A stretch of DNA of 41,580 bases from Nitrosarchaeum sp. (GTDB lineage Archaea > Thermoproteota > Nitrososphaeria > Nitrososphaerales > Nitrosopumilaceae): NCBI GenBank assembly GCA_003569705.1, contig BGOU01000009.1, positions 1 to 41,580 of the forward strand. Direction: 5' to 3'. This document shows positions 26,539 to 34,968 of the stretch, in pieces. The position numbers were made by a program, and so were the translations under genes. Under the pieces are notes generated by a model. It made no database searches. It had not been told where the DNA came from and saw nothing but the letters and a program-made list of their open reading frames with translations. The first letter of the stretch is position 1; every line of letters begins with the position of its first letter.

Positions 26539-26940
26539 TTGCAAAAAATCATCATATCGGAATCTCAAAAAAAAATCCTTGCAGATCATGCAGTTAATGA
26601 AAAACCAAATGAGTCATGTGCAATATTATTTGGCACGATAGACGGTCAAAAAACCAAAGTAAAAGAGATATTTCTAACAAAAAACATTGACGAGTCTCCA
26701 GTTAACTTTACAATTTCAAACGAGCAATTAATCAAATGCTACAAAACTGCAGAAGAGAGAGAGATGGAAGTTGTGGGCATTTTTCATTCACATCCAAATT
26801 CAGAGGCATATCCATCAGATACGGATAAAAAATTCATGGACAGCAATCCGGTGGTATGGGTAATTTATTCAGGGATATCAAATGATTTCAAAGCATACGT
26901 GCTTGAATCAAATATTTTAGAAGTTTTAATTGAAACGTGA
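26539..26940 (+). CDS. JAMM/MPN+ metalloprotease
   Basis: I chose the TTG at 26539, two bases after the corrected stop of the cupredoxin gene; the longer frame would start inside it. The 133 residues have the JAMM zinc site HSHPNSEAYPSDTD (H-x-H-x10-D) and an upstream glutamate in NESCAILFG. Archaeal JAMM enzymes remove ubiquitin-like SAMP modifiers or act in sulfur transfer. No modifier gene lies nearby, so the substrate is open. Confidence 0.88.
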   Translation: MQKIIISESQKKILADHAVNEKPNESCAILFGTIDGQKTKVKEIFLTKNIDESPVNFTISNEQLIKCYKTAEEREMEVVGIFHSHPNSEAYPSDTDKKFMDSNPVVWVIYSGISNDFKAYVLESNILEVLIET

Positions 26941-27008
26941 TTGTTCCCAATCATAAAGGGTAAATTTCATAATTTTATTTAAATCCACATAGTATTTTTA
27001 TATCATAA

Positions 27009-27032
27009 TATACTAGTATATACTAGAGTATA
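27009..27032. promoter_or_regulatory. Two overlapping palindromes, likely TA operator
   Basis: tatactagtata (27009-27020) is a perfect palindrome. It shares its last two bases with tatactagagtata (27019-27032), which has the same six-base arms around a two-base spacer. They lie between a TATA-like stretch (ttttatat, about 26996-27003) and the ATG at 27035, overlapping the expected transcript start. This is the usual place for antitoxin autorepression. Confidence 0.7.
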
Positions 27033-27034
27033 CC

Positions 27035-27268
27035 ATGGAACAAAGCACAATTAAGCTTTCTAAAAAGATCAAAAATGATCTTAAAAAACAAATGAATCAC
27101 CAAGGAGAAACATATGAAATGGTAATTGCAAGGTTGCTAAAAATAAGTTATGAAGATGACACACTAAGTAAGGCAACAATCAAAAACATAGAAGAAGGAA
27201 TTGCAGACATTAAAGCAGGACGCACATACACAACAGAGCAAGTAAAAAAGAGACTAGGACTAAAATGA
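27035..27268 (+). CDS. Antitoxin of a RelBE-type pair
   Basis: This 77-residue protein has an N-terminal beta-helix-helix pattern (STIKLSKKIKNDLKKQ) typical of ribbon-helix-helix DNA-binding antitoxins. A helical, toxin-wrapping tail (IKNIEEGIADIKAGRTYTTE) follows. It starts beside the palindromes at 27009-27032 and is one base ahead of the toxin gene. I infer that it neutralises the toxin and represses its own promoter. Confidence 0.8.
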   Translation: MEQSTIKLSKKIKNDLKKQMNHQGETYEMVIARLLKISYEDDTLSKATIKNIEEGIADIKAGRTYTTEQVKKRLGLK

Positions 27269-27269
27269 G

Positions 27270-27524
27270 ATGCCATGGCAAGTTGTGTGGTCTGAGAAAT
27301 CTGTAAAGCAGTTAGAAAAAATAGACAAGAAAGATGCACAAAAAATTTATGATTCGGTACTAGAGTGTGTTGAAGAACCATTCAGAGTCGTAATTAGATT
27401 GGCCAATTCACCATTTTACAGAATGCGAGTAGGAAAATACAGAGTTATTTTAGATTTACAACAAAACAAGATGATAATCTTTGTTATCGAATCTGATCAT
27501 AGGGGTCAAATTTACAAAAAATAA
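27270..27524 (+). CDS. RelE/ParE-superfamily toxin
   Basis: The 84-residue protein has the RelE/ParE fold pattern: VVWSEKSVKQLEKIDKKDAQ, then ANSPFYRMRVGKYRVILDLQ and VIESDHRGQIYKK. In RelE toxins the Arg/Lys residues near YRMRVGKYR and the closing basic segment contact mRNA on the ribosome. Whether this one cleaves mRNA or acts on gyrase is unknown. It follows its antitoxin by one base. Confidence 0.88.
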   Translation: MPWQVVWSEKSVKQLEKIDKKDAQKIYDSVLECVEEPFRVVIRLANSPFYRMRVGKYRVILDLQQNKMIIFVIESDHRGQIYKK

Positions 27525-27792
27525 TTCAATAAACATAATTCAAGATTAATTAAAATCAAGATGTTGAATTAACACCTTGTAAAAAACACTCAAGATATTA
27601 GTACAGCCAACTCCAATAATGACCAAAAATGGATTATTGGATATTGGAATATTTACCGGTTTTGCGGATTTTTTCTTGATGGTGCATAAAAAACGGCATT
27701 TGGAATGCCAAATACATAATAAAAATTCCAAAAAATATCGCCTCACATCACAAGAATCTTTGAATTAAATACCCCTTTTTTCAAATAGAACT

Positions 27793-28050
27793 ATGGAAAT
27801 TCACGTATACGACACCTATGTCAAAGCTAGTGATGGTCATACCATGCACTTTGATGTAATTACTGGTGAGAAAAATCACGACAAAGCCATAGCATATGGT
27901 AAAGAGTGGTTAAAATCAGTTGGTGAGGCAAGTGCAGCAATGACAACCAATGAATGTCAATTCTGTCATTCACAAGGTGCACCAACGCCTGTTGAACAGG
28001 CAATTAAGGAAAAAGGCTATTTCATTCAAAAGATGGAAGGCTGTCCTTAA
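27793..28050 (+). CDS. DUF2024 family protein
   Basis: The 85-residue protein matches DUF2024: VYDTYVKASDGHTMHFDVIT at the start, then the family's ECQFCHSQ and the ending KGYFIQKMEGCP. The two CxxC-type residues and His suggest metal binding. The function of the family is unknown to me. It sits alone between the toxin-antitoxin pair and the H+-PPase. Confidence 0.88.
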   Translation: MEIHVYDTYVKASDGHTMHFDVITGEKNHDKAIAYGKEWLKSVGEASAAMTTNECQFCHSQGAPTPVEQAIKEKGYFIQKMEGCP

Positions 28051-28113
28051 ACATTTTTTCCTTTTTTAATTATTTTGATCTATATTTTTTAGGTCAGTTA
28101 CTTTCTGTAAAGT

Positions 28114-28296
28114 ATGACTGAACAAAAATATTCAAAATGGACAGTGGAAGGAGATAAAAAAACAAAATGGATTTGCGGTTGTTTTCAAACAGCGGATGAT
28201 TATTTTAAATTCTGTAAAAAACACAATGACATTTTGAAAAAAGCTATTCAAACACAAATAGATGAATTGGATTTGACTTTGGTAGTAGAAGACTAG
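28114..28296 (+). CDS. Small hypothetical protein (60 aa)
   Basis: This is a short hydrophilic, aromatic-rich protein (YSKWTVEGDKKTKWICGCFQ) with three Cys in the first half and an acidic tail. It follows the DUF2024 gene in the same direction, and its last four bases overlap the end of the H+-PPase gene. No family is recognised. Confidence 0.6.
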   Translation: MTEQKYSKWTVEGDKKTKWICGCFQTADDYFKFCKKHNDILKKAIQTQIDELDLTLVVED

Positions 28297-30332
28297 AGTG
28301 CAAGCAGTGCAATAAACACAGATACAAAGACTATAGCAATTGTGTTTAGTAATTTGATTACAGTGTTTAATGCAGGACCAGCTGTGTCTTTGTAAGGATC
28401 ACCAATAATATCACCAACAACTGCTACTTTGTGTAATTCAGTTCCTTTCTCTCCACGCATCTCAACTAGTTTCTTTGCATTATCCCATGCACCACCAGTG
28501 TTTGCCAAGTGGTATGCCAGTGGAAGTCCAGTGACAACTGCACCCATCAACAAACCGGCAACAGCAGTTGGTCCCAAAAGAATTCCCAAGACAATTGGGG
28601 AAATAATTACAATTATTGCAGGTTTCCAAAGTTCCTTAATTGATGCAGCAGTTGCAATATCCACACATTTTGCATAATCAGGTTTTGATGTTCCTGCGAG
28701 AATTCCAGAATCAGATTTGAATTGTCTTCTTACCTCATCCACCATTTTTCCTGCGGCACGAGATACACCGTCGATGAGTTGGCCAGTAATAATAAACGGT
28801 AACAGTCCGCCAACGAGTAATCCTACAATGACAGTTACATTTGTTAAACTATAATTCAAATCCAAAACTCCTGCAAAGATATGTGCGGCTTCAAATTGGA
28901 ATGCCTGTATCATGGCAAGTGCAGCCAGTCCGGCGCTTGCAATAGCGAATCCTTTGGTTACAGCTTTTGTAGTGTTGCCTACTGCATCAATTTCGTCAGT
29001 GACTTTTCTGTTTGCTTCACCCATTCCAGTCATCTCGACAATTCCACCTGCATTATCTGCAATTGGTCCAAATGCATCAATACTAAGAACAATTCCCGCA
29101 AGACTAAGCATAGCCATTGCAGTTAATGAAGTTCCAAAGATTCCATACAATATTGGGTCTGCGCCTTCAGGTGCGGCATTTGAAGCAATGCTAAATGAGA
29201 CAATAATTGCAATAATTAACGCAATCATAAATGGTCCAGTTGATTGCATTCCTTTGATAATTCCCATCAATGTAAGTGATGCATATCCCCATTTTGCAGA
29301 GTCAACAATGTCTTTGACTGGTTTGTATTTGTAATTTGTATATCTATCAGTGATTTTTTGAATTACAGGGACAAGAATCACACCAACTACAGTTGTTCCA
29401 AACAATGCATATGCAGTTATTGTTTGTCCAATGAAATAATATGTAAATATAAAATTCAAAATAATTGCAATAGTAGCAGAGACATAAAATGACACATTCA
29501 GGGGCTTCATAACATCTGTGAGATTTTTAGAACGAACTATGACAATGCCGATAATTGATGCAATCATTCCAGATGTTCCAATTAGAATTGGGTACATGAA
29601 AATTTCAGGAGCGCCAATAAGTGCAGCAATAAGCAATGAAGCCAATATAGTAACAATGTAAGATTCGTAAACATCAGAACCCATTCCTGCAGCATCACCC
29701 ACATTATCACCTACGTTATCGGCAATTGTTGCAGGGTTTCTAGGATCATCTTCAGGAATATTGACTTCAACTTTTCCTACCAAGTCTGCACCCATATCTG
29801 CAGCCTTTGTAAAAATTCCACCACCGATTCTTATGAATAATGCAATTAGACTTGCGCCAATGCCAACACCTGCAATTGTAATTGGATTAGGATAAACCAT
29901 GTAGAGTCCAGTAATTGCCAAGAGTGCCATTGCTGGAACTGCCAGTCCAACAGTTGCTCCGCCTCTAAAGGCCATAACAAATGTCTTGCCCAGTCCACTG
30001 CCACTCAGATGAGCTGCCCTCACTGCTGCCTTGACAGTAATTTTTAATGAAATCAGTCCTGCAACTGCAGAAAGTGTTGCACCTACTGCAAATGCCACGC
30101 CGTTTGAAAATCCAATAAAGTAACCAATAATGATTGAAAGTGCTATAGCGATTGGAATTATTAATTTCATCTCTCTTTTGAGAAATGCTGCTGCTCCAAT
30201 TTTGACGGCGTTTGAAATCTCCATCATCTCTTTAGTGCCTGAAGGTTGTTTTGTAATCCAACTGACAATAATCATAGCAACAATAAAAGAAGCAATGCCA
30301 GCCCCGATGGGCAGAATTTGTGGAATATCCAT
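28293..30332 (-). CDS. hppA: Membrane-bound H+-translocating pyrophosphatase
   Basis: The 679-residue protein has about 16 membrane helices and the pyrophosphate site seen as DPRNPATIADNVGDNVGDAA. Hydrolysis of PPi pumps protons out. The segment GNTTKAVTKGFAIAS has Lys where potassium-dependent enzymes have Ala (GNTTAA), so this should be the potassium-independent class. In a slow-growing chemolithotroph it recovers energy from PPi made in biosynthesis. Confidence 0.95.
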   Translation of the reverse strand: MDIPQILPIGAGIASFIVAMIIVSWITKQPSGTKEMMEISNAVKIGAAAFLKREMKLIIPIAIALSIIIGYFIGFSNGVAFAVGATLSAVAGLISLKITVKAAVRAAHLSGSGLGKTFVMAFRGGATVGLAVPAMALLAITGLYMVYPNPITIAGVGIGASLIALFIRIGGGIFTKAADMGADLVGKVEVNIPEDDPRNPATIADNVGDNVGDAAGMGSDVYESYIVTILASLLIAALIGAPEIFMYPILIGTSGMIASIIGIVIVRSKNLTDVMKPLNVSFYVSATIAIILNFIFTYYFIGQTITAYALFGTTVVGVILVPVIQKITDRYTNYKYKPVKDIVDSAKWGYASLTLMGIIKGMQSTGPFMIALIIAIIVSFSIASNAAPEGADPILYGIFGTSLTAMAMLSLAGIVLSIDAFGPIADNAGGIVEMTGMGEANRKVTDEIDAVGNTTKAVTKGFAIASAGLAALAMIQAFQFEAAHIFAGVLDLNYSLTNVTVIVGLLVGGLLPFIITGQLIDGVSRAAGKMVDEVRRQFKSDSGILAGTSKPDYAKCVDIATAASIKELWKPAIIVIISPIVLGILLGPTAVAGLLMGAVVTGLPLAYHLANTGGAWDNAKKLVEMRGEKGTELHKVAVVGDIIGDPYKDTAGPALNTVIKLLNTIAIVFVSVFIALLAL

Positions 30333-30380
30333 ACTATAATTGGCTTGCCTGAGACTAGGAAATATAAATCATTGAGGGAT

Positions 30381-30743
30381 TTAATTTCTTTTTTGATATG
30401 GCAAAAACGTTTTTCCGCGTAGTCCTTGTCTTACCAGCTTGTTGAATCGTTTACCATGTGCAAGATACGGAAATCTCATGTGTATTAATTCATGGACCAG
30501 AGTATTTTCCAAAGTCTTTTCATCCGGAATTTTTCGGATATTAATGAAAATCAGATTATGTTGCAAATATGAAACACCATAATACTTGTAAGCAGATGTT
30601 CTCCTGCCTTCAGTCATCTCTTTTGGCATGTCAAGTACTTCTTTGGTAGTTAGTAGAATTTTGGGTTCGGATATAGAGAAACGATTTGAATAGACACCAA
30701 TTTTTTCCAATATCTGCAATTTTAGTTCAGGATCTAACTTCAC
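30381..30743 (-). CDS. SprT-like zinc metalloprotease domain protein
   Basis: The 120-residue protein carries HELIH (LVHELIHMRFPYLAHGKRFN), a gluzincin active site with a third His in the AHGKRF segment. This pattern is shared with SprT/Wss1-type proteases that degrade DNA-crosslinked proteins. The start is GTG. It is divergent from the multicopper oxidase; the shared 218-base region contains repeats. No zinc ribbon is attached, so it is a minimal version. Confidence 0.75.
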   Translation of the reverse strand: MKLDPELKLQILEKIGVYSNRFSISEPKILLTTKEVLDMPKEMTEGRRTSAYKYYGVSYLQHNLIFINIRKIPDEKTLENTLVHELIHMRFPYLAHGKRFNKLVRQGLRGKTFLPYQKRN

Positions 30744-30745
30744 AT

Positions 30746-30827
30746 TGTTTTGTGATATAATCTACGTTTATCCTGAAATGTCAATTCTTGCATTAGAATT
30801 GGTGTATAATGTTTTGTGTGATAATCT
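30746..30827. promoter_or_regulatory. Direct repeats flanking an inverted repeat
   Basis: tgttttgtgatataatct (30746-30763) and tgttttgtgtgataatct (30810-30827) match at 16 of 18 positions. Between them lies a 7-base perfect inverted repeat (caattct at 30782-30788, agaattg at 30795-30801). The region lies between the SprT-like and multicopper oxidase genes, next to the start of the former. This is likely a protein-binding site. Confidence 0.4.
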
Positions 30828-30961
30828 GAGTTGTTGTTGATAAACAGAGTGTGTTTTATTTCATTGATATGTTACATTAACAGTGTCATTTATACGCCAT
30901 CTTCAATTTTTATCTGCAAATTGAGTTCATTGTTTAAATTAGTCCATAAAACACACGCACC

Positions 30962-32248
30962 ATGAACGTGTGGGTTCAAGTAATTATTGTATCACTATTA
31001 GTTTTGATTTTAGGGGTTTTGGTTTTGATATACATACAAAATTTTTCTTCCAATATGGATATGGATGTGAAGAGTGATGTTCAAACAATATCAGTAGACG
31101 TAAAAGAGTTCAAATTCACTCCGTCTGAAATCCAGATAAAGCCAGGAAAGGTAAAGTTTGTAGTAACAAATAGCGGAGTGGGTCCACACGAGTTTTTGGT
31201 TTACGAATCAGGTAAGATGACATCACCTATTGTCGCCATTAAAAATATTGCAAGTGGCCAAACAAAGGAAAGCGATGTAGTGGAGATGGAAGCAGAAATT
31301 TATGAGATGGGATGTCATCTTCCAGGCCACTTTGAGGCAGGGATGAAAGGCAGTATTACGGTAGGCGCTTCCGCTAGCCAATCTTCAGAGAAAGTAATGA
31401 GTTATGAGGAAATGGACAAAGCCCATGAAGCAGTGATGAAAGCATTTCCTGCAAAAACAGAGGGAATTGGTGGACAAATAATAGAGCCAACGATTGTCGA
31501 TGGAGTAAAAGTCTTTGAACTTACTGCAAAGCCGATAAAATGGGAAGTTTCTCCTGGCAAATTTGTTGACTCTTATGCATACAATGGACAAGTTCCAGGT
31601 CCTGAAATACGTGTCAAACAAGGAGACAAAGTAAAGGTCGTTCTGAAAAATGAGATTCCAGAATCAACTAGCATACACTTTCATGGTGTGGATCTTCCAT
31701 TTTCACAAGACGGTGTACCATTTATCAGTCAGCCACCAGTGCATCCTGGTGAAACATACGTATACGAATTTACCATTGTAGATGTCCCAGGGACATTCAT
31801 GTATCACTCACATCACAATGCAGAGCAGCAAGTTGACAAAGGTCTCTTTGGCACATTTATTGTAGAAGGCAAGAAAGACTGGGACGTAGAATACACGTTG
31901 GTTACAGGTGATGGAACACATGGTTTCACACTAAACGGGAAAGGATTTCCTGCAACCGCACCAATTGTTGTAAAGAAAGATCAGAGAGTTCTTGTAAGAA
32001 TATTAAATGATGGTCAGATGTTGCATCCTATGCACCTTCACGGATTTGACTTTCAGGTAGTAGCGCAAGACGGCAAGCCCGTAACACCATACATACGAGA
32101 TACATTGACTGTTGCCCCTGGTGAACGCTATGACATACTATTCACTGCATCAAAAGAAGGAGCATGGCCTTTCCATTGCCACGTCTTATCACATGTTGAA
32201 TCAGATCATGGGATGCACGGAATGGTTACAGCAGTTATAGTGCAATAG
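30962..32248 (+). CDS. Multicopper oxidase with an extra N-terminal cupredoxin domain
   Basis: The 428-residue exported protein begins with a membrane anchor (residues 5-27). A cupredoxin domain with type 1 ligands follows (GPHEFLVYE and MGCHLPGHFEAGMKG), then two multicopper oxidase domains. Domain 1 has IHFHG and MYHSHHNAEQQ, with Ser where a type 1 Cys would be. Domain 2 has HPMHLHG and FHCHVLSHVESDHGMHGM with the type 1 Cys. Two type 1 sites and one trinuclear cluster are therefore expected. Ammonia-oxidising archaea have many such enzymes. Because domain 1 lacks the type 1 Cys, it is not a canonical NirK. A TATA-like gtttaaatt about 25 bases upstream suggests a leaderless transcript. Confidence 0.9.
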   Translation: MNVWVQVIIVSLLVLILGVLVLIYIQNFSSNMDMDVKSDVQTISVDVKEFKFTPSEIQIKPGKVKFVVTNSGVGPHEFLVYESGKMTSPIVAIKNIASGQTKESDVVEMEAEIYEMGCHLPGHFEAGMKGSITVGASASQSSEKVMSYEEMDKAHEAVMKAFPAKTEGIGGQIIEPTIVDGVKVFELTAKPIKWEVSPGKFVDSYAYNGQVPGPEIRVKQGDKVKVVLKNEIPESTSIHFHGVDLPFSQDGVPFISQPPVHPGETYVYEFTIVDVPGTFMYHSHHNAEQQVDKGLFGTFIVEGKKDWDVEYTLVTGDGTHGFTLNGKGFPATAPIVVKKDQRVLVRILNDGQMLHPMHLHGFDFQVVAQDGKPVTPYIRDTLTVAPGERYDILFTASKEGAWPFHCHVLSHVESDHGMHGMVTAVIVQ

Positions 32249-32389
32249 AGAGAATATCTTTAGAATATTCAAAATTGATAACATAATATTATTAGAAAAA
32301 ATTCAAAATTATTTTGTGTGAATTAATAGGGTCAGAATATTATGTAGTGTAATCACAAATCATACAGCCACCGTCTCATCATACCCCGA

Positions 32390-32887
32390 TTATTCCATTA
32401 AATCAAGTAACCTTTGTGTTTTATTTCTAATTTCTGTAGTTACTTTGACTATAACTAGCCCTTCGTTTGGCTGACCATACATAACTATAGAATTTTCAGG
32501 AGCATGAATGCACACTGGAATTACCAAAAGGTCTTCCTCCCCTGTAACAGTTAACCTTACAGGTGTTTTTGAAACAAATGCTTTTTTGATTGAATCAATA
32601 CTTTGAAGAGTAATCTCTGCTGCTGGATTATCACAGATTAGTTCAGTGTATGTATGGTTATTTTTTGCAGGTTCACGCTTTACTCTTTTTTCCTGATTGT
32701 CAATAATTTGCAATGAAGGAATCAAGCCAAAATCAATCATTTTTTCAGTTGTTCTATCACCAACTGTAATCAAATAGGAATTTTCTTGCAGGTGTTTTTG
32801 TATGTTTGATTTGTTTGCCTGGCTTTCAGGAATTAAATCACCCAGTGGAGTTTTAAATTTGCCTCTAAGGGAATTTGGTAATTTCAC
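32390..32887 (-). CDS. GTP-dependent dephospho-CoA kinase
   Basis: The 165-residue protein matches the archaeal DUF359 family, now known as GTP-dependent dephospho-CoA kinase, the last step of CoA synthesis. Family blocks seen are ITVGDRTTEKMIDFGLIPSL, IIDNQEKR, NPAAEIT and GEEDLLVIPVCI followed by YGQPNEGLV. It ends the mrp transcript on the minus strand, nine bases after the mrp stop. Confidence 0.88.
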   Translation of the reverse strand: MKLPNSLRGKFKTPLGDLIPESQANKSNIQKHLQENSYLITVGDRTTEKMIDFGLIPSLQIIDNQEKRVKREPAKNNHTYTELICDNPAAEITLQSIDSIKKAFVSKTPVRLTVTGEEDLLVIPVCIHAPENSIVMYGQPNEGLVIVKVTTEIRNKTQRLLDLME

Positions 32888-32896
32888 AGGAATCGC

Positions 32897-34009
32897 TTAG
32901 TTGGTTTGTGGAGAATCATCTGCAGGTTTATTCTCAGATTCAGATTTCATTTCTTCTTGCATCTTTGCTGCAAGAATGCTACATTGAGCTGCAATATTTT
33001 TTGCACTTGATCTAAATGCGATGGCACTTGGAGAATCAGGATTTGTAATTATTATCGGCTTGCCTAAATCAGAGCCTGCCATAATTCCAGAGTTTAATGG
33101 AATCTCACCGAGGAAAGGAATTTTAAATTGCTCACTGATTTTTCTTGCGCCGCCTTCACCAAAGATGTAGTGTTTTTCATTACATGTAGGACAAATAAAA
33201 TAACTCATGTTTTCTACAACACCTAAAATTGGGACATTTAATTTTTCAAACATTCCAATTGCCTTTACTGCAACATTACTTGCTACATCTTGTGGAGTTG
33301 TGACTACCAAAATTCCAGTAATAGGAATTGTTTGTGCAAGTGTCAATGGAATATCACCAGTTCCTGGTGGAAGATCCACAATAAGATAATCCAAATCAGA
33401 CCAATTAGTGTCAACTAAAAATTGTTTTAAAATTCCAGAAATTATTGGACCTCTGTAAATTGCCGCCTGGTGTGATTGCTCTGCAAAAAAACCAAATGAA
33501 ACTACTTGTAATCCATGAGATTTTGCTGGTTGTAATTTGTTATTTTCTACATCCATGTAAGCACTTTTCATTCCAAGCATTAGCGGAATACTAGGACCGT
33601 AGATATCTGCATCAAGTAAGCCGACTTTGGCGCCAGCTTGCGATAAAGCCAAAGCTAAATTCAAAGAGACAGTTGATTTTCCTACACCGCCTTTACCACT
33701 TGCAACGCCAATAATGTTTTTGACAGTTGCCATTGAAGTGTCTGCCTCAAGTGAACGGCCTTCCATTACTTTAGCAGTTACTTTCATATCAAAATTTTTG
33801 AGTTCTTTGAGTTCACCGATTGCCTTTCTCACATCGTCTTCAATTTCCACATTAAAGGGACATGCAGGAGTGGTAAGCTCCAAAGTAAATTTTAGATTTC
33901 CATCATTAAGCTCAAGGTCTTTAATCATCCCCATAGATACAATGTCTTTTTTTAGATCAGGATCAATCACAGTACTTAGTTTTTCAAGAACTTGATCAAT
34001 TCCAACCAT
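32897..34009 (-). CDS. Mrp/NBP35-type Fe-S cluster carrier ATPase
   Basis: The 370-residue protein has an N-terminal DUF59/MIP18-like domain (residues 1-90) and a ParA-type P-loop ATPase. GVASGKGGVGKSTVSLNLAL is the deviant Walker A. DLPPGTGDIPLTLAQ and the metal-binding pair CPTCNEKH follow. Such proteins hold and hand over 4Fe-4S clusters. Here the dephospho-CoA kinase gene follows in the same direction. Confidence 0.93.
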   Translation of the reverse strand: MVGIDQVLEKLSTVIDPDLKKDIVSMGMIKDLELNDGNLKFTLELTTPACPFNVEIEDDVRKAIGELKELKNFDMKVTAKVMEGRSLEADTSMATVKNIIGVASGKGGVGKSTVSLNLALALSQAGAKVGLLDADIYGPSIPLMLGMKSAYMDVENNKLQPAKSHGLQVVSFGFFAEQSHQAAIYRGPIISGILKQFLVDTNWSDLDYLIVDLPPGTGDIPLTLAQTIPITGILVVTTPQDVASNVAVKAIGMFEKLNVPILGVVENMSYFICPTCNEKHYIFGEGGARKISEQFKIPFLGEIPLNSGIMAGSDLGKPIIITNPDSPSAIAFRSSAKNIAAQCSILAAKMQEEMKSESENKPADDSPQTN

Positions 34010-34154
34010 TGGGTGAAAAAGTCATTTTACTTTATTTAAACATAGGTCAGAGAGTTAAAAAAACATCAATTATTTGCAAAATACACAAAATATTACTCAA
34101 AGTAAGCGTGAATTACCCAAAGATTCATAAATTCAAAATCGAGAAAAAATACAG

Positions 34155-34739
34155 TTGTTTTCTATATCTACCCTAGTTGATGTTGTAAGGATTCCACCCA
34201 GCTTGTTTGGAACCGCAATCAAAAAGGCAGCAACAAACATTCTCAAAGACAAGTACGAGAGCATGATTAATGCAGAATTGGGATACATCATTATGATTTT
34301 AGATGCCAAAGTTGACGAAATGGGAAAGATGATTGCCGGAGACGGTGGAACGTTTCACAAAGTCGAATTTGAGGCATTGACATTTTATCCAAAACTCCAA
34401 GAAATTGTTCAAGGAGAAATTGTGGACATTACAGACTTTGGTGCATTTGTAAGAATCGGACCAACTGATGCATTACTACATTTATCACAAGTCATGGATG
34501 ACTATTTGAAAAGTGATGTAAAGTCTGGAATGATTTTAGCTAATCAAAGTGGCAGAACATTAAAAGTCGGCTCAACTCTTCGAGCAAGAATTACCGCAGT
34601 ATCATTAGGCAAAGCAGCTGCAATGGGAAAAATTGGAATCACATGCAGACAGCCATTCCTTGGTGCAGATGCTTGGATTGAAGAAGAGATCAAAAAATCT
34701 AGCTCTGATTCAAAAGAAGCTAAAGTAGAGGCAAGTTAA
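34155..34739 (+). CDS. rpo7: DNA-directed RNA polymerase subunit Rpo7 (E')
   Basis: The 194-residue subunit starts from TTG. The N-terminal RNP-like domain (LVDVVRIPPSLFG, LGYIIMILDAKVDEMG) is followed by an S1/OB domain (GEIVDITDFGAFVRIGPTDA). With Rpo4 it forms the polymerase stalk that binds emerging RNA. The stop lies directly before the ATG of spt4, so they form one transcript. Confidence 0.95.
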   Translation: MFSISTLVDVVRIPPSLFGTAIKKAATNILKDKYESMINAELGYIIMILDAKVDEMGKMIAGDGGTFHKVEFEALTFYPKLQEIVQGEIVDITDFGAFVRIGPTDALLHLSQVMDDYLKSDVKSGMILANQSGRTLKVGSTLRARITAVSLGKAAAMGKIGITCRQPFLGADAWIEEEIKKSSSDSKEAKVEAS

Positions 34740-34928
34740 ATGGCACGCGAAATGGCTTGTAGAAAATGCAAGTGTGTAACTATAGGAAAAGTATGTCCAG
34801 TTTGTAAATCATCAGACTTGACACCAGATTGGTCTGGAATTGTACTAGTTGTTGATCCAACAAATTCCCAAGTTTCAAAAATATTGGGAATAAAACAAAA
34901 AGGCAAGTACGCAATCAAGGTAACGTAA
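34740..34928 (+). CDS. spt4: Transcription elongation factor Spt4 (RpoE'')
   Basis: The 62-residue zinc-ribbon protein has CRKCKC near the start and CPVCKSSDLTPDWSG after it, as in archaeal Spt4, the partner of Spt5. It increases polymerase processivity. It begins immediately after the rpo7 stop, the usual archaeal arrangement. Confidence 0.94.
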   Translation: MAREMACRKCKCVTIGKVCPVCKSSDLTPDWSGIVLVVDPTNSQVSKILGIKQKGKYAIKVT

Positions 34929-34968
34929 ATTTCTAAATCTTTAAAATCACAAACACAATATCACAGTA

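Noticed and set aside
27546-27746. 66-codon minus-strand ORF and a 50-codon plus-strand ORF in the same spacer
   Set aside because: Neither has a clear start signal, family pattern or sensible composition. The region between the toxin gene and the DUF2024 gene is probably non-coding.
28881-29334. Plus-strand ORFs inside the H+-PPase gene
   Set aside because: They are Ala/Ile-rich shadow frames of a strongly conserved membrane enzyme on the other strand.
30962-32248. Calling the multicopper oxidase NirK (copper nitrite reductase)
   Set aside because: Canonical NirK has the type 1 Cys in the first of its two domains. Here that position is Ser (MYHSHH) and the Cys is in the last domain with the HCH trinuclear motif.
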